A stretch of 64,000 nucleotides of DNA from assembly GCA_020637775.1 (NCBI GenBank), contig JACKJV010000005.1, positions 186,001 to 250,000 on the forward strand. Reading direction: 5' to 3'. Below, piece after piece: positions 34,048 to 45,072 of the stretch (position 1 is the stretch's first letter; each line of letters opens with the position of its first letter). The translations under genes were made by a program, and so were the position numbers. The stretch is from Brucellaceae bacterium (lineage in GTDB: Bacteria > Pseudomonadota > Alphaproteobacteria > Rhizobiales > Rhizobiaceae). The notes below the pieces were generated by a model. It worked only from the letters and a program-made list of their open reading frames with translations, was not told the DNA's origin and ran no database searches.

Positions 34048-35421
34048 ATGGGCCGCCTGCTTCCCGACAGCCTGACCTGGCGCTTTGCCCTGCTGCTGGC
34101 GGCGGCGCTGATCGCGGCCAATGTGGTGGCCGGCGTGCTGCTTTCCACCCAGCGCCAGCGCCTGGACGATGCAGCGCGCGAGGCGCGCGAGATCGAGCGT
34201 ATCACGTCGCTCGTCCCGGCGCTCGAAGCCGTCAGCCGGTCCGCGTGGCGTGCCATCGAGCGCGATGCCTCGACCCGGTTCTCACGCATCCGCATCACGG
34301 AAAGCCCGGTCGTCGAGGCGACGGCGAGCGATGCCCGCTCGCGGGAACTGGCGCAACGCATCATGGAGGCGCTGCCGGGGCGCAGCGTTGCCGTGGCGGT
34401 GGTGGACCGTTCGAAATGGTACAGTTTCCGCAGGCGGGCCGGCGACAGGCATGAGACCGGCGCCGACGAACCGGACACCATCGCCGTCTCGGTCGCCCTC
34501 GACCCCGGTGCGGGGGCGGAACGGGCGGAAGCCTGGCTGAACCTCATGTCATTCGCTCCCCGCCACATGCGCGGCGAGGCGCGGCCCGGCGCCATGCTGA
34601 CCATCCTCGTCCTGTCTCTGGTTGCCGTTCTTGGCGCGGGCCTGCTTCTCGTGCGCCACCTGACGCGCCCGCTGGCGGCGCTCGCCGAGGCCGCGCGGGC
34701 GGCAGGCCGCGGCGACCGGTCGGTGCGGGTGCCGGAGGACGGGGTTCGCGAAATGCGCGCGGCGGCCAGTGCCTTCAACGACATGCAGGCGCGCATCGCC
34801 GGGTTCGATGCGGAACGCATGCGCACGCTGGCCGCTGTCGGCCATGACTTGCGCACGCCCATCACCAGCCTTCGCATCCGCGCGGAAATGCTGGACGAGG
34901 CGGAGGCCGCTCCGATCATCCGCACGCTGGATGAAATGACGGTGATGGCCGAAGGGCTGATCGCCTATGCCAAGGGCATACAGGATGCCGAGACCGTGCA
35001 GCCGGTCGACCTGACGGACCTGCTGGACCGGCTGTGCCGCGAGCGCGGCGCCGCCTTTTCCGGCGAAGGCCGTTTGGCCGTGGATGGCAAGCCGGTGGCG
35101 CTCGGCCGCGTCTTTTCCAATCTCATCGACAATGCGATCCGCTATGGCGGCTCGGCCACCGTCTTCCTCTGCCAGCGCGATGGCGAAGCGGTCGTCTCCG
35201 TGTCGGATGACGGGCCCGGCATTCCGGCGGAACGGCTGGAAAGCATGTTCGAGCCTTTCGTGCGCGGCGAGGAAAGCCGGAGCGCGCAGACCGGCGGCGC
35301 GGGTCTTGGCCTTTCCATCGCCCGCAGTCTCGTTCTGGCCCATGGCGGGAGCCTGCGGCTGGAGAACCGCGCGCCACGCGGCCTTTGCGCCACCGTGACG
35401 CTGCCGCTGCGCAAGCCGTGA
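34048..35421 (+). CDS. Two-component sensor histidine kinase
   Basis: The 457-residue kinase has an N-terminal membrane helix (about 12-30), a periplasmic region (about 35-180) rich in charged residues, a second helix (AMLTILVLSLVAVLGAGLLL, near 190), a HAMP segment, HisKA with H266 in AAVGHDLRTPITS, and HATPase_c with NLIDNAIRYGG, DDGPGIP and GGAGLGLSIA. It phosphorylates the regulator encoded just upstream. The signal is unknown; the periplasmic domain does not match a named sensor fold that I recognise. The EF-hand neighbour hints at a metal or envelope signal. Confidence 0.93.
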   Translation: MGRLLPDSLTWRFALLLAAALIAANVVAGVLLSTQRQRLDDAAREAREIERITSLVPALEAVSRSAWRAIERDASTRFSRIRITESPVVEATASDARSRELAQRIMEALPGRSVAVAVVDRSKWYSFRRRAGDRHETGADEPDTIAVSVALDPGAGAERAEAWLNLMSFAPRHMRGEARPGAMLTILVLSLVAVLGAGLLLVRHLTRPLAALAEAARAAGRGDRSVRVPEDGVREMRAAASAFNDMQARIAGFDAERMRTLAAVGHDLRTPITSLRIRAEMLDEAEAAPIIRTLDEMTVMAEGLIAYAKGIQDAETVQPVDLTDLLDRLCRERGAAFSGEGRLAVDGKPVALGRVFSNLIDNAIRYGGSATVFLCQRDGEAVVSVSDDGPGIPAERLESMFEPFVRGEESRSAQTGGAGLGLSIARSLVLAHGGSLRLENRAPRGLCATVTLPLRKP

Positions 35422-35490
35422 CAGCTGCGCGATGCCCCTGCCCGCATTTGCGGGAAGACAGGGCGCGGCCTTTCGTGCAAGCATGGCCGG

Positions 35491-36186
35491 ATGAGCAGCA
35501 ATGGCGCCCCTGTTTCCGTGTCCCTGTTCCGGCTGGCGGGCCTGGCCTATCTCGTGATCATCCTGGCGGGTGTCAGCGCAGAGGCGCTGCTGCGCGGGCC
35601 GCTGATCGACTATTCCGATGCAGCGGCAACGGCCATTTCCCTGCGCGAGAACAGCGCGCAATTCCGGCTTTCCATCGCGGCTGACCTGGCGATGGCGCTT
35701 TGCGATGCGCTTCTCGCCATCCTGCTCTTCCTGGTCTTCCGCGGTATTTCCTTCTCCCTGGCGCTGGCAGCGCTGGTGTTCCGGCTGATCCAGACGGTGG
35801 TCATCGCGGTCAATCTGCTGGCGCTGCAAGCCGCGTGGCTGCTGGCCGCTGGCGACGCTTCCACCAGCGAACCGGCCAATATCCTGCTGCTCCTGGACAC
35901 GCATCGCCACGGCTATGATCTCGGACTCGCCTTCTTCGCCGTCAATTGTTTCCTGACCGGCCTTCTGGTCATCCGGTCGGCCCTTTTTCCCCGCCTGCTG
36001 GGCATTGGCCTTGCAGCCAGCGGCATCGTCTATCTGGCCGGAAGCCTGAGCCGCTTTTTCGCCCCGGCCCTCCTGCCAGCCGTCCAGCCGGCCTATGTCG
36101 TGCCGCTCGTGGTGGAAAGCGCCTTCTGCGCCTGGCTGCTGCTTGCCCGTTTCCCGGACCGGGCGCCCGGCGCAAAACCGGCCTGA
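35491..36186 (+). CDS. DUF4386 family membrane protein
   Basis: The 231-residue protein has about six hydrophobic helices and the DUF4386 layout: [18 protein letters not shown] at the start, a central [39 protein letters not shown], and [20 protein letters not shown]. The family has no established biochemical function. It lies between the two-component system and NAD kinase on the same strand, with 69-74 bp gaps, so it may be an independent gene. Confidence 0.75.
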   Translation: MSSNGAPVSVSLFRLAGLAYLVIILAGVSAEALLRGPLIDYSDAAATAISLRENSAQFRLSIAADLAMALCDALLAILLFLVFRGISFSLALAALVFRLIQTVVIAVNLLALQAAWLLAAGDASTSEPANILLLLDTHRHGYDLGLAFFAVNCFLTGLLVIRSALFPRLLGIGLAASGIVYLAGSLSRFFAPALLPAVQPAYVVPLVVESAFCAWLLLARFPDRAPGAKPA

Positions 36187-36260
36187 CAGGCGGCATCGGC
36201 GCCTTGGCCTTGGCGGAGCGGCATGCTAGGCCATTCGCCCGACATCCTGGCAGAAGGACC

Positions 36261-37049
36261 ATGCCCTTGCTCGACAAGCCGGCCGACCAGATCAGCCTGG
36301 CCTTTCTGGCCGCGGACACGCCGGAGGCGCGCGACGCTGCCAAGCGGCTGGCCGCGCTTTACGGGCAGGAAGACCCGGAGCGCGCGGACGTGATCGTGGC
36401 GCTGGGCGGCGACGGGTTCATGCTGCAAACGCTGCACGAGACGATGGACAGCGGCCGGCGCATCTATGGCATGAACCGGGGCACGATCGGCTTCCTGATG
36501 AACGAATACCGCGAAACGGACCTGCGTGAACGCATTTCCGCGGCGCTGGGCGAAACCATTCGCCCGCTTCGCATGGTGGCGGTGGACGATACCGGCGCGC
36601 TGCATCATGCCAATGCGCTCAACGAGGTCTCGCTGCTGCGCCAATCCTTCCAGGCGGCCAAGATCCGCATCACTGTCGACGGCAAGGTGCGGCTGGACGA
36701 ACTCATCTGCGACGGCGTGATGGTGGCCACACCCGCCGGATCGACTGCCTACAACCTGTCGGCCCACGGCCCGATCATTCCGCTGGATGCGCCCTTGCTG
36801 GCGCTCACGCCGGTCAGCCCGTTCCGGCCGCGGCGCTGGCGCGGCGCATTGCTGCCAAATCATGTCACGGTGGTTTTCGACATCCTGGAACCGGGCAAGC
36901 GGCCGGTCAACGCGGTGGCGGATCATTCGGAAGTGAAGTCCGTGGTCAAGGTCACGATCCGGGAGTCGCGCTCGGTCAGCGCCACCCTGCTCTTCGACGC
37001 AGAACACGGCTGGGACGAACGAATCCTGGCCGAGCAATTCCGCTATTGA
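36261..37049 (+). CDS. nadK: NAD kinase
   Basis: The 262-residue cytosolic kinase makes NADP from NAD with ATP. It has the phosphate-binding [37 protein letters not shown], and the signature [21 protein letters not shown], in which the GGDG and NE residues are catalytic. The start at 36261 gives a typical alphaproteobacterial short NadK, about 30 residues shorter than that of E. coli; a long upstream in-frame extension is only shadow of the DUF4386 gene. It is an essential housekeeping gene. Confidence 0.95.
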   Translation: MPLLDKPADQISLAFLAADTPEARDAAKRLAALYGQEDPERADVIVALGGDGFMLQTLHETMDSGRRIYGMNRGTIGFLMNEYRETDLRERISAALGETIRPLRMVAVDDTGALHHANALNEVSLLRQSFQAAKIRITVDGKVRLDELICDGVMVATPAGSTAYNLSAHGPIIPLDAPLLALTPVSPFRPRRWRGALLPNHVTVVFDILEPGKRPVNAVADHSEVKSVVKVTIRESRSVSATLLFDAEHGWDERILAEQFRY

Positions 37050-37197
37050 CCTTATTGGCGCATGAAAGCCGTGATTTGTACGGAAACTGTTGACTTTCGC
37101 GCCCATGACCCGTAGGGCGAAGCGAAATCGCCGGACAAAACTTGTGCGAAACCGTGCCTTGTCGTGCACCATACTCTGAATAAGAGACCCAAACCAC

Positions 37198-38697
<1,500 letters not shown>

Positions 38698-38726
38698 CCG
38701 CTCCGGATATCCGGAACCGGACATGG

Positions 38727-38752
38727 AAAAGGACCCTTTGCGGGTCCTTTTT
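38727..38752. terminator. Bidirectional Rho-independent terminator between helicase and sufA
   Basis: AAAAGGACCC-TTTGC-GGGTCCTTTT is a perfect 10-bp stem with T runs on both strands. It lies 30 bp after the helicase stop and 36 bp after the end of sufA, so it can end both convergent transcripts. Confidence 0.9.
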
Positions 38753-38787
38753 GCATTTCTTCGTTGTCTATTGAACCGTTGGGCGGT

Positions 38788-39168
38788 TCAGGCCGCGCCA
38801 CGCGCCTCGGCAAGCGCCTTCAGGTCGGCAGGCTTGAGTTCGACAGACTCGCCGCAGCCGCAGGCCGATGACTGGTTCGGATTGTTGAAGACAAAGCCGC
38901 TGCGCAGCGTCGTCACCTCGAAATCCATCTGGGTTCCAAGCAGGTACAGCGTTGCGGCGGGGTCGACCCAGACCCTGGCGCCGTCGTGCTCGATCACGTC
39001 GTCCCTGGCGTTCGGCTCTTTCACGGCATCGATGGTGTATTCCATGCCGGCGCAGCCGCCTTTCTTGATGCCGACGCGGATGCCGGCCACGCCTTCGTGG
39101 GCCTCGACCACCTCGCGCACACGCGCGGCAGCGGCATCGGTCATGGTCATGATTTCAAAACGGGCCAT
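38788..39168 (-). CDS. sufA: Iron-sulfur cluster A-type carrier (SufA/IscA family)
   Basis: The 126-residue A-type carrier has the three conserved cysteines, C39 in GGCAGM and C103/C105 in SACGCGES, which hold a 2Fe-2S or 4Fe-4S cluster for delivery to apoproteins. The start at 39168 follows GGAGGA; an earlier ATG lacks one. It is the last gene of the suf block, 114 bp after sufT, followed by the shared terminator. Confidence 0.93.
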   Translation of the reverse strand: MARFEIMTMTDAAAARVREVVEAHEGVAGIRVGIKKGGCAGMEYTIDAVKEPNARDDVIEHDGARVWVDPAATLYLLGTQMDFEVTTLRSGFVFNNPNQSSACGCGESVELKPADLKALAEARGAA

Positions 39169-39282
39169 TCTTCCTCCATTCAACGCGGGTTCAAGGCCTG
39201 CGCAACGGGTTTCGGGCTGTGGTTCACACCTTCAAAGATGGGGCATGCAAGCGCATAGCGCAAGGCCAGCCCCGGCGGGCGA

Positions 39283-39678
39283 TCAATACCAGCCGACGGC
39301 GACCTGGGCTTCTTCCGACATGCGGTCAGGCGTCCATGGCGGATCGAATGTCATCGCCACGTCGACCTGGCCGACGCCTTCCACGGAACTGACCGCGTTT
39401 TGCACCCAGCCCGGCATCTCGCCGGCCACGGGACAGCCGGGCGCCGTCAGGGTCATCAGGATCGACACGGACCGGTCATCCTCGATGTCGATCCGGTAGA
39501 TCAGACCCAGTTCATAAATGTCGGCCGGAATCTCGGGATCGTATACGGTCTTCAGCGCACCGACAATATCATCGGTCAGGCGGGCAAGTTCCTCGGCGGG
39601 AATGGCCGAGGACGCGTGCAGCCCGTCATCGGCTGCGGTGTCGATATTCTGGGCCTGTTCATCAGTCATGGCGTTCAT
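39283..39678 (-). CDS. sufT: SUF assembly protein SufT (DUF59/MIP18 family)
   Basis: The 131-residue protein has the MIP18 core: DDIVGALKTVYDPEIPADIY, then TLTAPGCPVAGEMPG with the conserved cysteine, then DPPWTPDRMS. SufT is an auxiliary factor for Fe-S maturation. The N-terminal 30 residues are disordered. Its ATG overlaps the sufS stop (ATGA), so translation is coupled. Confidence 0.93.
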   Translation of the reverse strand: MNAMTDEQAQNIDTAADDGLHASSAIPAEELARLTDDIVGALKTVYDPEIPADIYELGLIYRIDIEDDRSVSILMTLTAPGCPVAGEMPGWVQNAVSSVEGVGQVDVAMTFDPPWTPDRMSEEAQVAVGWY

Positions 39679-40916
39679 CCAAAAAAGTTGCGGGCCTTTT
39701 CCAACGCTTCAGCCAGGGCGTCAACCTCGGCATGGGTGTTGTAGAGGCCGAAAGAGGCGCGGCAGGTCGATGTCACGCCATAGCGCTTGAGCAGGGGCTG
39801 GGCACAATGGGTGCCGGCGCGGACCGCGACCCCTGCCCTGTCGATCACCATTGATACGTCGTGGGCGTGGATGCCCTCCAGTTCGAACGAAACAATGGCA
39901 CCCTTGCCCGGCGCGTTGCCGAAAATGCGCAGCGAATTGATGCGTGAAAGCCGCTCATGGGCATAGTCACGCAGCGAGGCCTCGTGGGCGGCGATGTTTT
40001 CGCGGCCCAACGCCTGCATGTAGTCCAGCGCCGCGCCCAGGCCGATGGCCTGGACGATGGGCGGTGTGCCGGCCTCGAAGCGATGCGGTGGATGGTTGTA
40101 AGTGACCTTGTCCTCGGTCACCTCCTCGATCATTTCGCCGCCGCCCATGAACGGGCGCATGGATTCCAGCCGTTCCTTGCGGCCATACAGCACACCGATG
40201 CCCGAAGGCCCATAGACCTTGTGACCGGTGAAGACATACCAGTCGCAGTCCAGGTCCTGCACGTCGACGGGCATGTGAACCGCTGCCTGGCTGCCATCGA
40301 CCAGCACGGGAATACCCCGTTCACGGGCAATGCGGCAGATCTCGCGGATCGGCGTCACCGTGCCGAGCACATTGGACATGTGGGTGATGGCGATGAGTTT
40401 CGTGCGCTCCGTGAGGCAGGCCTTGAAGGCTTCCAAGTCGAAGCCGCCATCCGCATCCACGGGTGCCCAGACCAGCTTCGCGCCCTTGCGTTCGCGCACG
40501 AAATGCCACGGCACGATGTTGGAATGGTGCTCCATGATGGAGAGAACGATCTCGTCGCCCTCGCCGAGATGGGCAAGTGCATGCCCGTAGGCCACCGTGT
40601 TGATCGCCTCGGTTGCCGACTTGGTGAAGACGATTTCGTCGACCGAGCCCGCATTGAGAAAGGCACGAACCTTTTCCCGCGCCCCTTCATAGGCGTCCGT
40701 TGCGGCATTCGACAGGAAATGCAGGCCACGATGGACATTGGCATATTCGTGCGAATAGGCATGGGTCACGGCGTCAATGACGGCCTGCGGCTTCTGGGCC
40801 GAAGCGCCATTGTCGAGATAGACCAGCGGTTTCCCGTGTACCTGGCGCGCCAGGATCGGAAAGTCGCGCCGGACCGTTTCGACGTCATAGGCATTGCGTG
40901 TCAGCGTCTCAGCCAT
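39675..40916 (-). CDS. sufS: Cysteine desulfurase SufS
   Basis: The 413-residue PLP enzyme is of the group II class. It has the lysine in TGHKVYGPSGIG, HHSNIVPW, and the catalytic cysteine in RAGTHCAQPLLKRYG. It moves sulfur from cysteine to the SufBCD scaffold through SufE or a SufU-type acceptor, neither of which is in the window. I chose ATG 40916, which has GCGGAG upstream, over an earlier in-frame start. A 126-bp gap, containing the palindrome CGGCAACGTTGCCG at 40993, separates it from sufD. Confidence 0.95.
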   Translation of the reverse strand: MAETLTRNAYDVETVRRDFPILARQVHGKPLVYLDNGASAQKPQAVIDAVTHAYSHEYANVHRGLHFLSNAATDAYEGAREKVRAFLNAGSVDEIVFTKSATEAINTVAYGHALAHLGEGDEIVLSIMEHHSNIVPWHFVRERKGAKLVWAPVDADGGFDLEAFKACLTERTKLIAITHMSNVLGTVTPIREICRIARERGIPVLVDGSQAAVHMPVDVQDLDCDWYVFTGHKVYGPSGIGVLYGRKERLESMRPFMGGGEMIEEVTEDKVTYNHPPHRFEAGTPPIVQAIGLGAALDYMQALGRENIAAHEASLRDYAHERLSRINSLRIFGNAPGKGAIVSFELEGIHAHDVSMVIDRAGVAVRAGTHCAQPLLKRYGVTSTCRASFGLYNTHAEVDALAEALEKARNFFG

Positions 40917-41042
40917 GGCATTCTCCGCTTTGCATTGCATGTGCGGCCGGGCGCAGTGCCTTGCCCGAGCCGCTCTTACGCCGCCGGAGGGCCGGCAACG
41001 TTGCCGTTTCGCAAATTCGCCGGTTTCCGGTCATGGCTGTTC

Positions 41043-42314
41043 CTATCCGTGCGCCGCGAACCAGGCGTCGAGCTTTTCCTCAAGCGCGCCGACCAGTGCC
41101 TCGTCGTCCAGTTCCTCGATCACCTCGGCGACAAACGCCTTGACCAGCAGACGGCGGGCTTCCTTCTCCGGAATGCCGCGCGCCATGAGGTAGAAGAGGT
41201 GATCGTGGTCGATCTCGGCCACGGTCGCCCCGTGGCCGCAGGCCACGTCGTCGGCGAAGATCTCCAGTTCCGGCTTGGCGGAGAAATCGGCGTCGTCCGA
41301 CATGAGCAGCGAATTGCAGGCCATGCGGGCATCGGTTTTCTGTGCGATGCGATGCACGTTGATCCGGCCCTGGAAGACGCCCCTGGCCTTGCCCATCACG
41401 ACATTGCGCACGACTTCGGTCGACGTGGTATCCGGCACGGTGTGGTCCAGAACCATGGTCAGGTCGGTATGCCCTTCGCCGGCCAGGAGGTTGACCGTGC
41501 GCAGCTGGAAATCCGCGCCCTCGCCCCTGACTGCCACGACCACTTCCTCGCGCACCAGCTTTCCGCCAGCATTCATGATGAAAAGGCGCAGCTTCGCGTC
41601 CTTGCCAAGCGTGGCCGAAAAGCTGGACAGAAGCGAGGTGCTATCGGGCTGTTCCTGAACGACAATCCAGTTCACCTCGGCGCCCTCATCCAGCGTCAGG
41701 TCGGTCACCGAGGTGACCAGGGCCGCGCCCTGGCCGGATTGGCGCTCGACGATGGTGGCCCTGGCGCCAGCCCCCACGGAAACCGGAAAGCGGGCATGGA
41801 CCTGGCCGCCCCCGTGGACATTCTGCATTTCCACGGGCACGTCCACCTCGGCGCCGGCCTCGATGTCCAAGGCCCAGCCACCGGAGACGAAGGCGGCATT
41901 GAGCGCACCGACGGTATCGTCGGCGTCGCGCGCGGCAAGCGACGGCGCCAGCGAACCGTCGGCAAGCAGTTCCGTCAGCGGACGGAAGGTGACACCGTCG
42001 ATATTGTCATCGGCCTGCAGTGCCTGGCCGTTGGCCGTGATGGCGATGGCGGAATGTTCCAGCAGCTCGGCGACCGGTTCGGCCTGGGCTTCCTGGACAT
42101 AGGCCGGCACGTCGGAGAGAAGGCGGCGCAAATCGGTGTAATGCCAGGCCTCGACGCGGCGCGTCGGCAGGCCGGCCTTGCGGAAGCCGTCAAAGGCCAG
42201 ATCGCGCGCGCGCGCCACATCCGGATTTCCGGACAGGCGGGAGAAGCGCTCGCCATAGCCGTCGATCAGCGCCTGTTCGGCGGGCGTCGGCTTGGGTGCT
42301 GTCTGTATGTTCAT
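41043..42314 (-). CDS. sufD: Fe-S cluster assembly protein SufD
   Basis: The 423-residue scaffold subunit has the right-handed beta-helix core and the C-terminal block SDDADFSAKPELEIFADDVACGHGATVAEIDHD, with RGIPEKEARRLLVKAF after it. It forms SufBC2D with SufB and the ATPase SufC. The start at 42314 has GAGG 8 bases upstream; a GTG three codons earlier is the alternative. It follows sufC by 10 bp. Confidence 0.94.
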   Translation of the reverse strand: MNIQTAPKPTPAEQALIDGYGERFSRLSGNPDVARARDLAFDGFRKAGLPTRRVEAWHYTDLRRLLSDVPAYVQEAQAEPVAELLEHSAIAITANGQALQADDNIDGVTFRPLTELLADGSLAPSLAARDADDTVGALNAAFVSGGWALDIEAGAEVDVPVEMQNVHGGGQVHARFPVSVGAGARATIVERQSGQGAALVTSVTDLTLDEGAEVNWIVVQEQPDSTSLLSSFSATLGKDAKLRLFIMNAGGKLVREEVVVAVRGEGADFQLRTVNLLAGEGHTDLTMVLDHTVPDTTSTEVVRNVVMGKARGVFQGRINVHRIAQKTDARMACNSLLMSDDADFSAKPELEIFADDVACGHGATVAEIDHDHLFYLMARGIPEKEARRLLVKAFVAEVIEELDDEALVGALEEKLDAWFAAHG

Positions 42315-42324
42315 CGCGGGCACC

Positions 42325-43080
42325 TCACGCGGCTTCGTCGATCACGTCGGCATAGCCGTTCTGCTCCAGATGCAGCGCCAGTTCCGCGCCGCCCGACTTG
42401 ATGATGCGGCCCTTGTAGAGCACATGCACCGTATCCGGCACGATATGGTCGAGCAGCCGCTGGTAGTGGGTGATCACAAGGAAGGCGCGATCGGGCGAAC
42501 GCAGCGCGTTGACGCCATCGGCAACAATCTTCAAGGCATCGATGTCGAGGCCGGAATCGGTCTCGTCCAGCACGCAGAGGGTGGGCTCCAGAAGTTTCAT
42601 CTGCAGGATTTCCGCGCGCTTCTTCTCGCCGCCGGAGAAGCCGACATTGAGCGGACGCTTGAGCATGCCCATGTCCATTTCAAGGCTGGAGGCGGCTTCC
42701 TTCACCTTGCGCATCAGATCGGGGATCTTCAGCGGCTCCTCGCCACGCGCCTTGTGCTGGGCGTTCAGCGCGGTCTTGAGGAATTCCATCGTGGCAACGC
42801 CCGGTATCTCCATGGGATACTGGAAGGCCAGGAACACGCCCGACGCGGCACGTTCGGCCGGGTCCATTTCGAGCACGCTTTCGCCATTCCACAGGATGTC
42901 ACCCTCGGTGACCTCATAATCCTCACGGCCGGCGATGACATAGGACAGCGTGGACTTGCCGGAGCCGTTCGGCCCCATGATGGCGGCAACCTCGCCCTTC
43001 TTCACGGTCAGGTCGAGACCCTTGATGATCTCGGTGCCATCCTCGGCGATGCGCGCATGCAGGTTCTTGATCTCGAGCAT
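42325..43080 (-). CDS. sufC: Fe-S assembly ATPase SufC
   Basis: The 251-residue ABC-type ATPase has Walker A GPNGSGKS, the Q-loop AFQYPMEIPG, signature GFSGGEKKR, Walker B CVLDETDSGLD and the H-loop VITHYQRLL. It supplies ATP-driven conformational change to SufBD. It is preceded by a small membrane-protein gene inside the operon. Confidence 0.96.
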   Translation of the reverse strand: MLEIKNLHARIAEDGTEIIKGLDLTVKKGEVAAIMGPNGSGKSTLSYVIAGREDYEVTEGDILWNGESVLEMDPAERAASGVFLAFQYPMEIPGVATMEFLKTALNAQHKARGEEPLKIPDLMRKVKEAASSLEMDMGMLKRPLNVGFSGGEKKRAEILQMKLLEPTLCVLDETDSGLDIDALKIVADGVNALRSPDRAFLVITHYQRLLDHIVPDTVHVLYKGRIIKSGGAELALHLEQNGYADVIDEAA

Positions 43081-43158
43081 TGCAGGTTCTTTCGTTTTTC
43101 CCGGCCAGCCATGGCGGCCGTCTGTTTCGTCCGCGCGGTCCCGCCGCGCCTGTCTGTA

Positions 43159-43341
43159 CTAGTTGCGGGCCCGGAACAGGCCGCGCGCGGCAAAGCTGAT
43201 GCCGGCAATGGCCCCCAGAATGGCAGCGCTTGTGAGCGGCGAGCCAAAGGGCGCCAGCCAGAAGCCGAGGCCGCAGGCGATCAGGATGGAGATGGCGCCA
43301 GCGATCCGTTCGGCACCCGGTCCCGGTTTGGCCTTGGCCAT
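43159..43341 (-). CDS. Small two-helix membrane protein inside the suf operon
   Basis: This is a 60-residue protein with a basic start (MAKAKPGPGAERIAG) and two hydrophobic segments, ISILIACGLGFWLAPFG and SAAILGAIAGISFAARGLF, ending RARN. GGAGGA lies six bases before the ATG, so it should be translated well. It sits between sufB and sufC on the same strand, with gaps of 31 and 78 bp. I do not recognise a family. It may anchor or regulate the SUF machinery at the membrane. Confidence 0.75.
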   Translation of the reverse strand: MAKAKPGPGAERIAGAISILIACGLGFWLAPFGSPLTSAAILGAIAGISFAARGLFRARN

Positions 43342-43372
43342 GACGCTTCCTCCGTCTGCAGGTCCCCGAAGG

Positions 43373-44893
43373 TCACCCGACGCTGCCTTCCAGCGAAATG
43401 CCGATCAGCTTCTGGGCCTCGACGGCGAATTCCATCGGCAGTTCCTGGATGACTTCCTTGACGAAGCCGTTGACGATCAGCGCGATTGCCTCCTCTTCGG
43501 GAATGCCGCGCTGCATGACATAGAAAAGCTGGTCCTCGGAAATCTTCGACGTGGTCGCCTCGTGCTCCAGCTTGGCCGAGGCATTCTTCGCCTCGATATA
43601 GGGCACGGTATGCGCGCCGCAGTCATTGCCGATCAGCAGGCTGTCGCACTGGGTGAAGTTGCGTGCATTTTCCGCCTTGCGGTGGACGGAAACCTGGCCG
43701 CGATAGGTGTTGTTGGAATTGCCGGCGGAAATGCCCTTGGAGATGATGCGGCTGGTGGTGTTCTTGCCCAGATGAAGCATCTTGGTGCCGCTATCGATCT
43801 GCTGATGGCCGTTCGACACGGCAATCGAATAGAACTCGCCGCGCGAATTGTCGCCGCGCAGGATGCAGGACGGGTATTTCCACGTGATCGCCGAACCGGT
43901 CTCGACCTGGGTCCAGGAGATCTTTGAATTGGCACCGCGGCAATCGCCACGCTTGGTGACGAAGTTGTAGATGCCGCCCTTGCCGTCCTTGTCGCCGGGA
44001 TACCAGTTCTGCACGGTGGAGTACTTGATCTCGGCATCGTCGAGCGCCACAAGTTCGACCACGGCGGCGTGAAGCTGGTTCTCGTCGCGCTGCGGCGCCG
44101 TGCAGCCTTCCAGATAGGAAACGTAGGCGCCTTCCTCGGCGATGATGAGGGTGCGCTCGAACTGGCCGGTATTCTTCTCGTTGATGCGGAAATAGGTGGA
44201 CAGTTCCATCGGGCAGCGCACACCCTTCGGCACGAAGACGAAGGAGCCGTCGGTGAAGACGGCGGAATTCAGCGTTGCATAGAAATTGTCCGTCTTGGGC
44301 ACGACCGAGCCCAGATATTTCTGCACCAGTTCCGGATGCTCGCGAATGGCCTCGGAGATCGAGCAGAAAATCACGCCGGCCTTGGCCAGTTCCTCCTTGA
44401 AGGTGGTGACGACGGAGACGCTGTCGAACACGGCATCGACCGCCACGCGGCCCGAGGCGTAGACGTTGTCGCCGATCTCGTCGAGTTCACTCTTTTCGCC
44501 CGGCTTGCGCACACCGGCGAGGATTTCCTGCTCCTTGAGCGGAATACCGAGCTTCTCGTAGGTCGCCAGCAGTTCGGGATCGACCTCGTCGAGCGATTTC
44601 GGCCCGGCCTGGTCCTTGGGCGCGGCATAGTAGCTCAGCGCCTGGAAGTCGATGTCCGGATAGTCCACCCGCGCCCAGGAGGGCTCGGCCATGGTCTGCC
44701 AGCGGCGGAACGCGTCCAGACGCCATTGCAGCATCCAGTCCGGTTCGTTCTTCTTGTGGGAAATGAGCCGGATGATGTCCTCGGACAGGCCAGGCGGGGC
44801 CTTGTCCATCTCGATCAGCGTCTCGAAACCATACTTGTACTGGTCCACATCGATCTTGCGGACCTGCTCGATCGTCTCCTGCACGGCAGGCAT
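43373..44893 (-). CDS. sufB: Fe-S cluster assembly protein SufB
   Basis: The 506-residue scaffold subunit has an N-terminal helical region ([20 protein letters not shown]), FFVPKGV-like [29 protein letters not shown], and NRGDCRG-like [19 protein letters not shown], plus the C-terminal [20 protein letters not shown]. It receives sulfur from SufS and builds the cluster with SufC and SufD. A 180-bp gap with a hairpin separates it from the upstream cysteine desulfurase. Confidence 0.97.
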   Translation of the reverse strand: MPAVQETIEQVRKIDVDQYKYGFETLIEMDKAPPGLSEDIIRLISHKKNEPDWMLQWRLDAFRRWQTMAEPSWARVDYPDIDFQALSYYAAPKDQAGPKSLDEVDPELLATYEKLGIPLKEQEILAGVRKPGEKSELDEIGDNVYASGRVAVDAVFDSVSVVTTFKEELAKAGVIFCSISEAIREHPELVQKYLGSVVPKTDNFYATLNSAVFTDGSFVFVPKGVRCPMELSTYFRINEKNTGQFERTLIIAEEGAYVSYLEGCTAPQRDENQLHAAVVELVALDDAEIKYSTVQNWYPGDKDGKGGIYNFVTKRGDCRGANSKISWTQVETGSAITWKYPSCILRGDNSRGEFYSIAVSNGHQQIDSGTKMLHLGKNTTSRIISKGISAGNSNNTYRGQVSVHRKAENARNFTQCDSLLIGNDCGAHTVPYIEAKNASAKLEHEATTSKISEDQLFYVMQRGIPEEEAIALIVNGFVKEVIQELPMEFAVEAQKLIGISLEGSVG

Positions 44894-44951
44894 TGGCGTT
44901 CTCCATCCTTGCCGGATTCAAGGTCCGGCAGTTGTCGACGTCATATGGCAT

Positions 44952-44969
44952 GTCCCGCAATCGCGGGAC
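44952..44969. other. Hairpin between iscS-like and sufB genes
   Basis: GTCCCGC-AATC-GCGGGAC is a perfect 7-bp stem in the 180-bp intercistronic gap. No T tract follows on the transcribed strand, so it may set differential mRNA stability or mark a processing site rather than end transcription. Confidence 0.45.
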
Positions 44970-45072
44970 CGTGCCCTTTATCTAGTGACCCGACGGGGAA
45001 ATGTAACGGTTTTCACCTGCATTTCCTCGCCCGCCCCCGCATTTTCATGGCCTGCGGGCCAGCCATTCCCGC

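Noticed and set aside
39957..42401. 814-codon open frame on the plus strand
   Set aside because: Antisense to sufS and sufD, both with intact catalytic or structural motifs.
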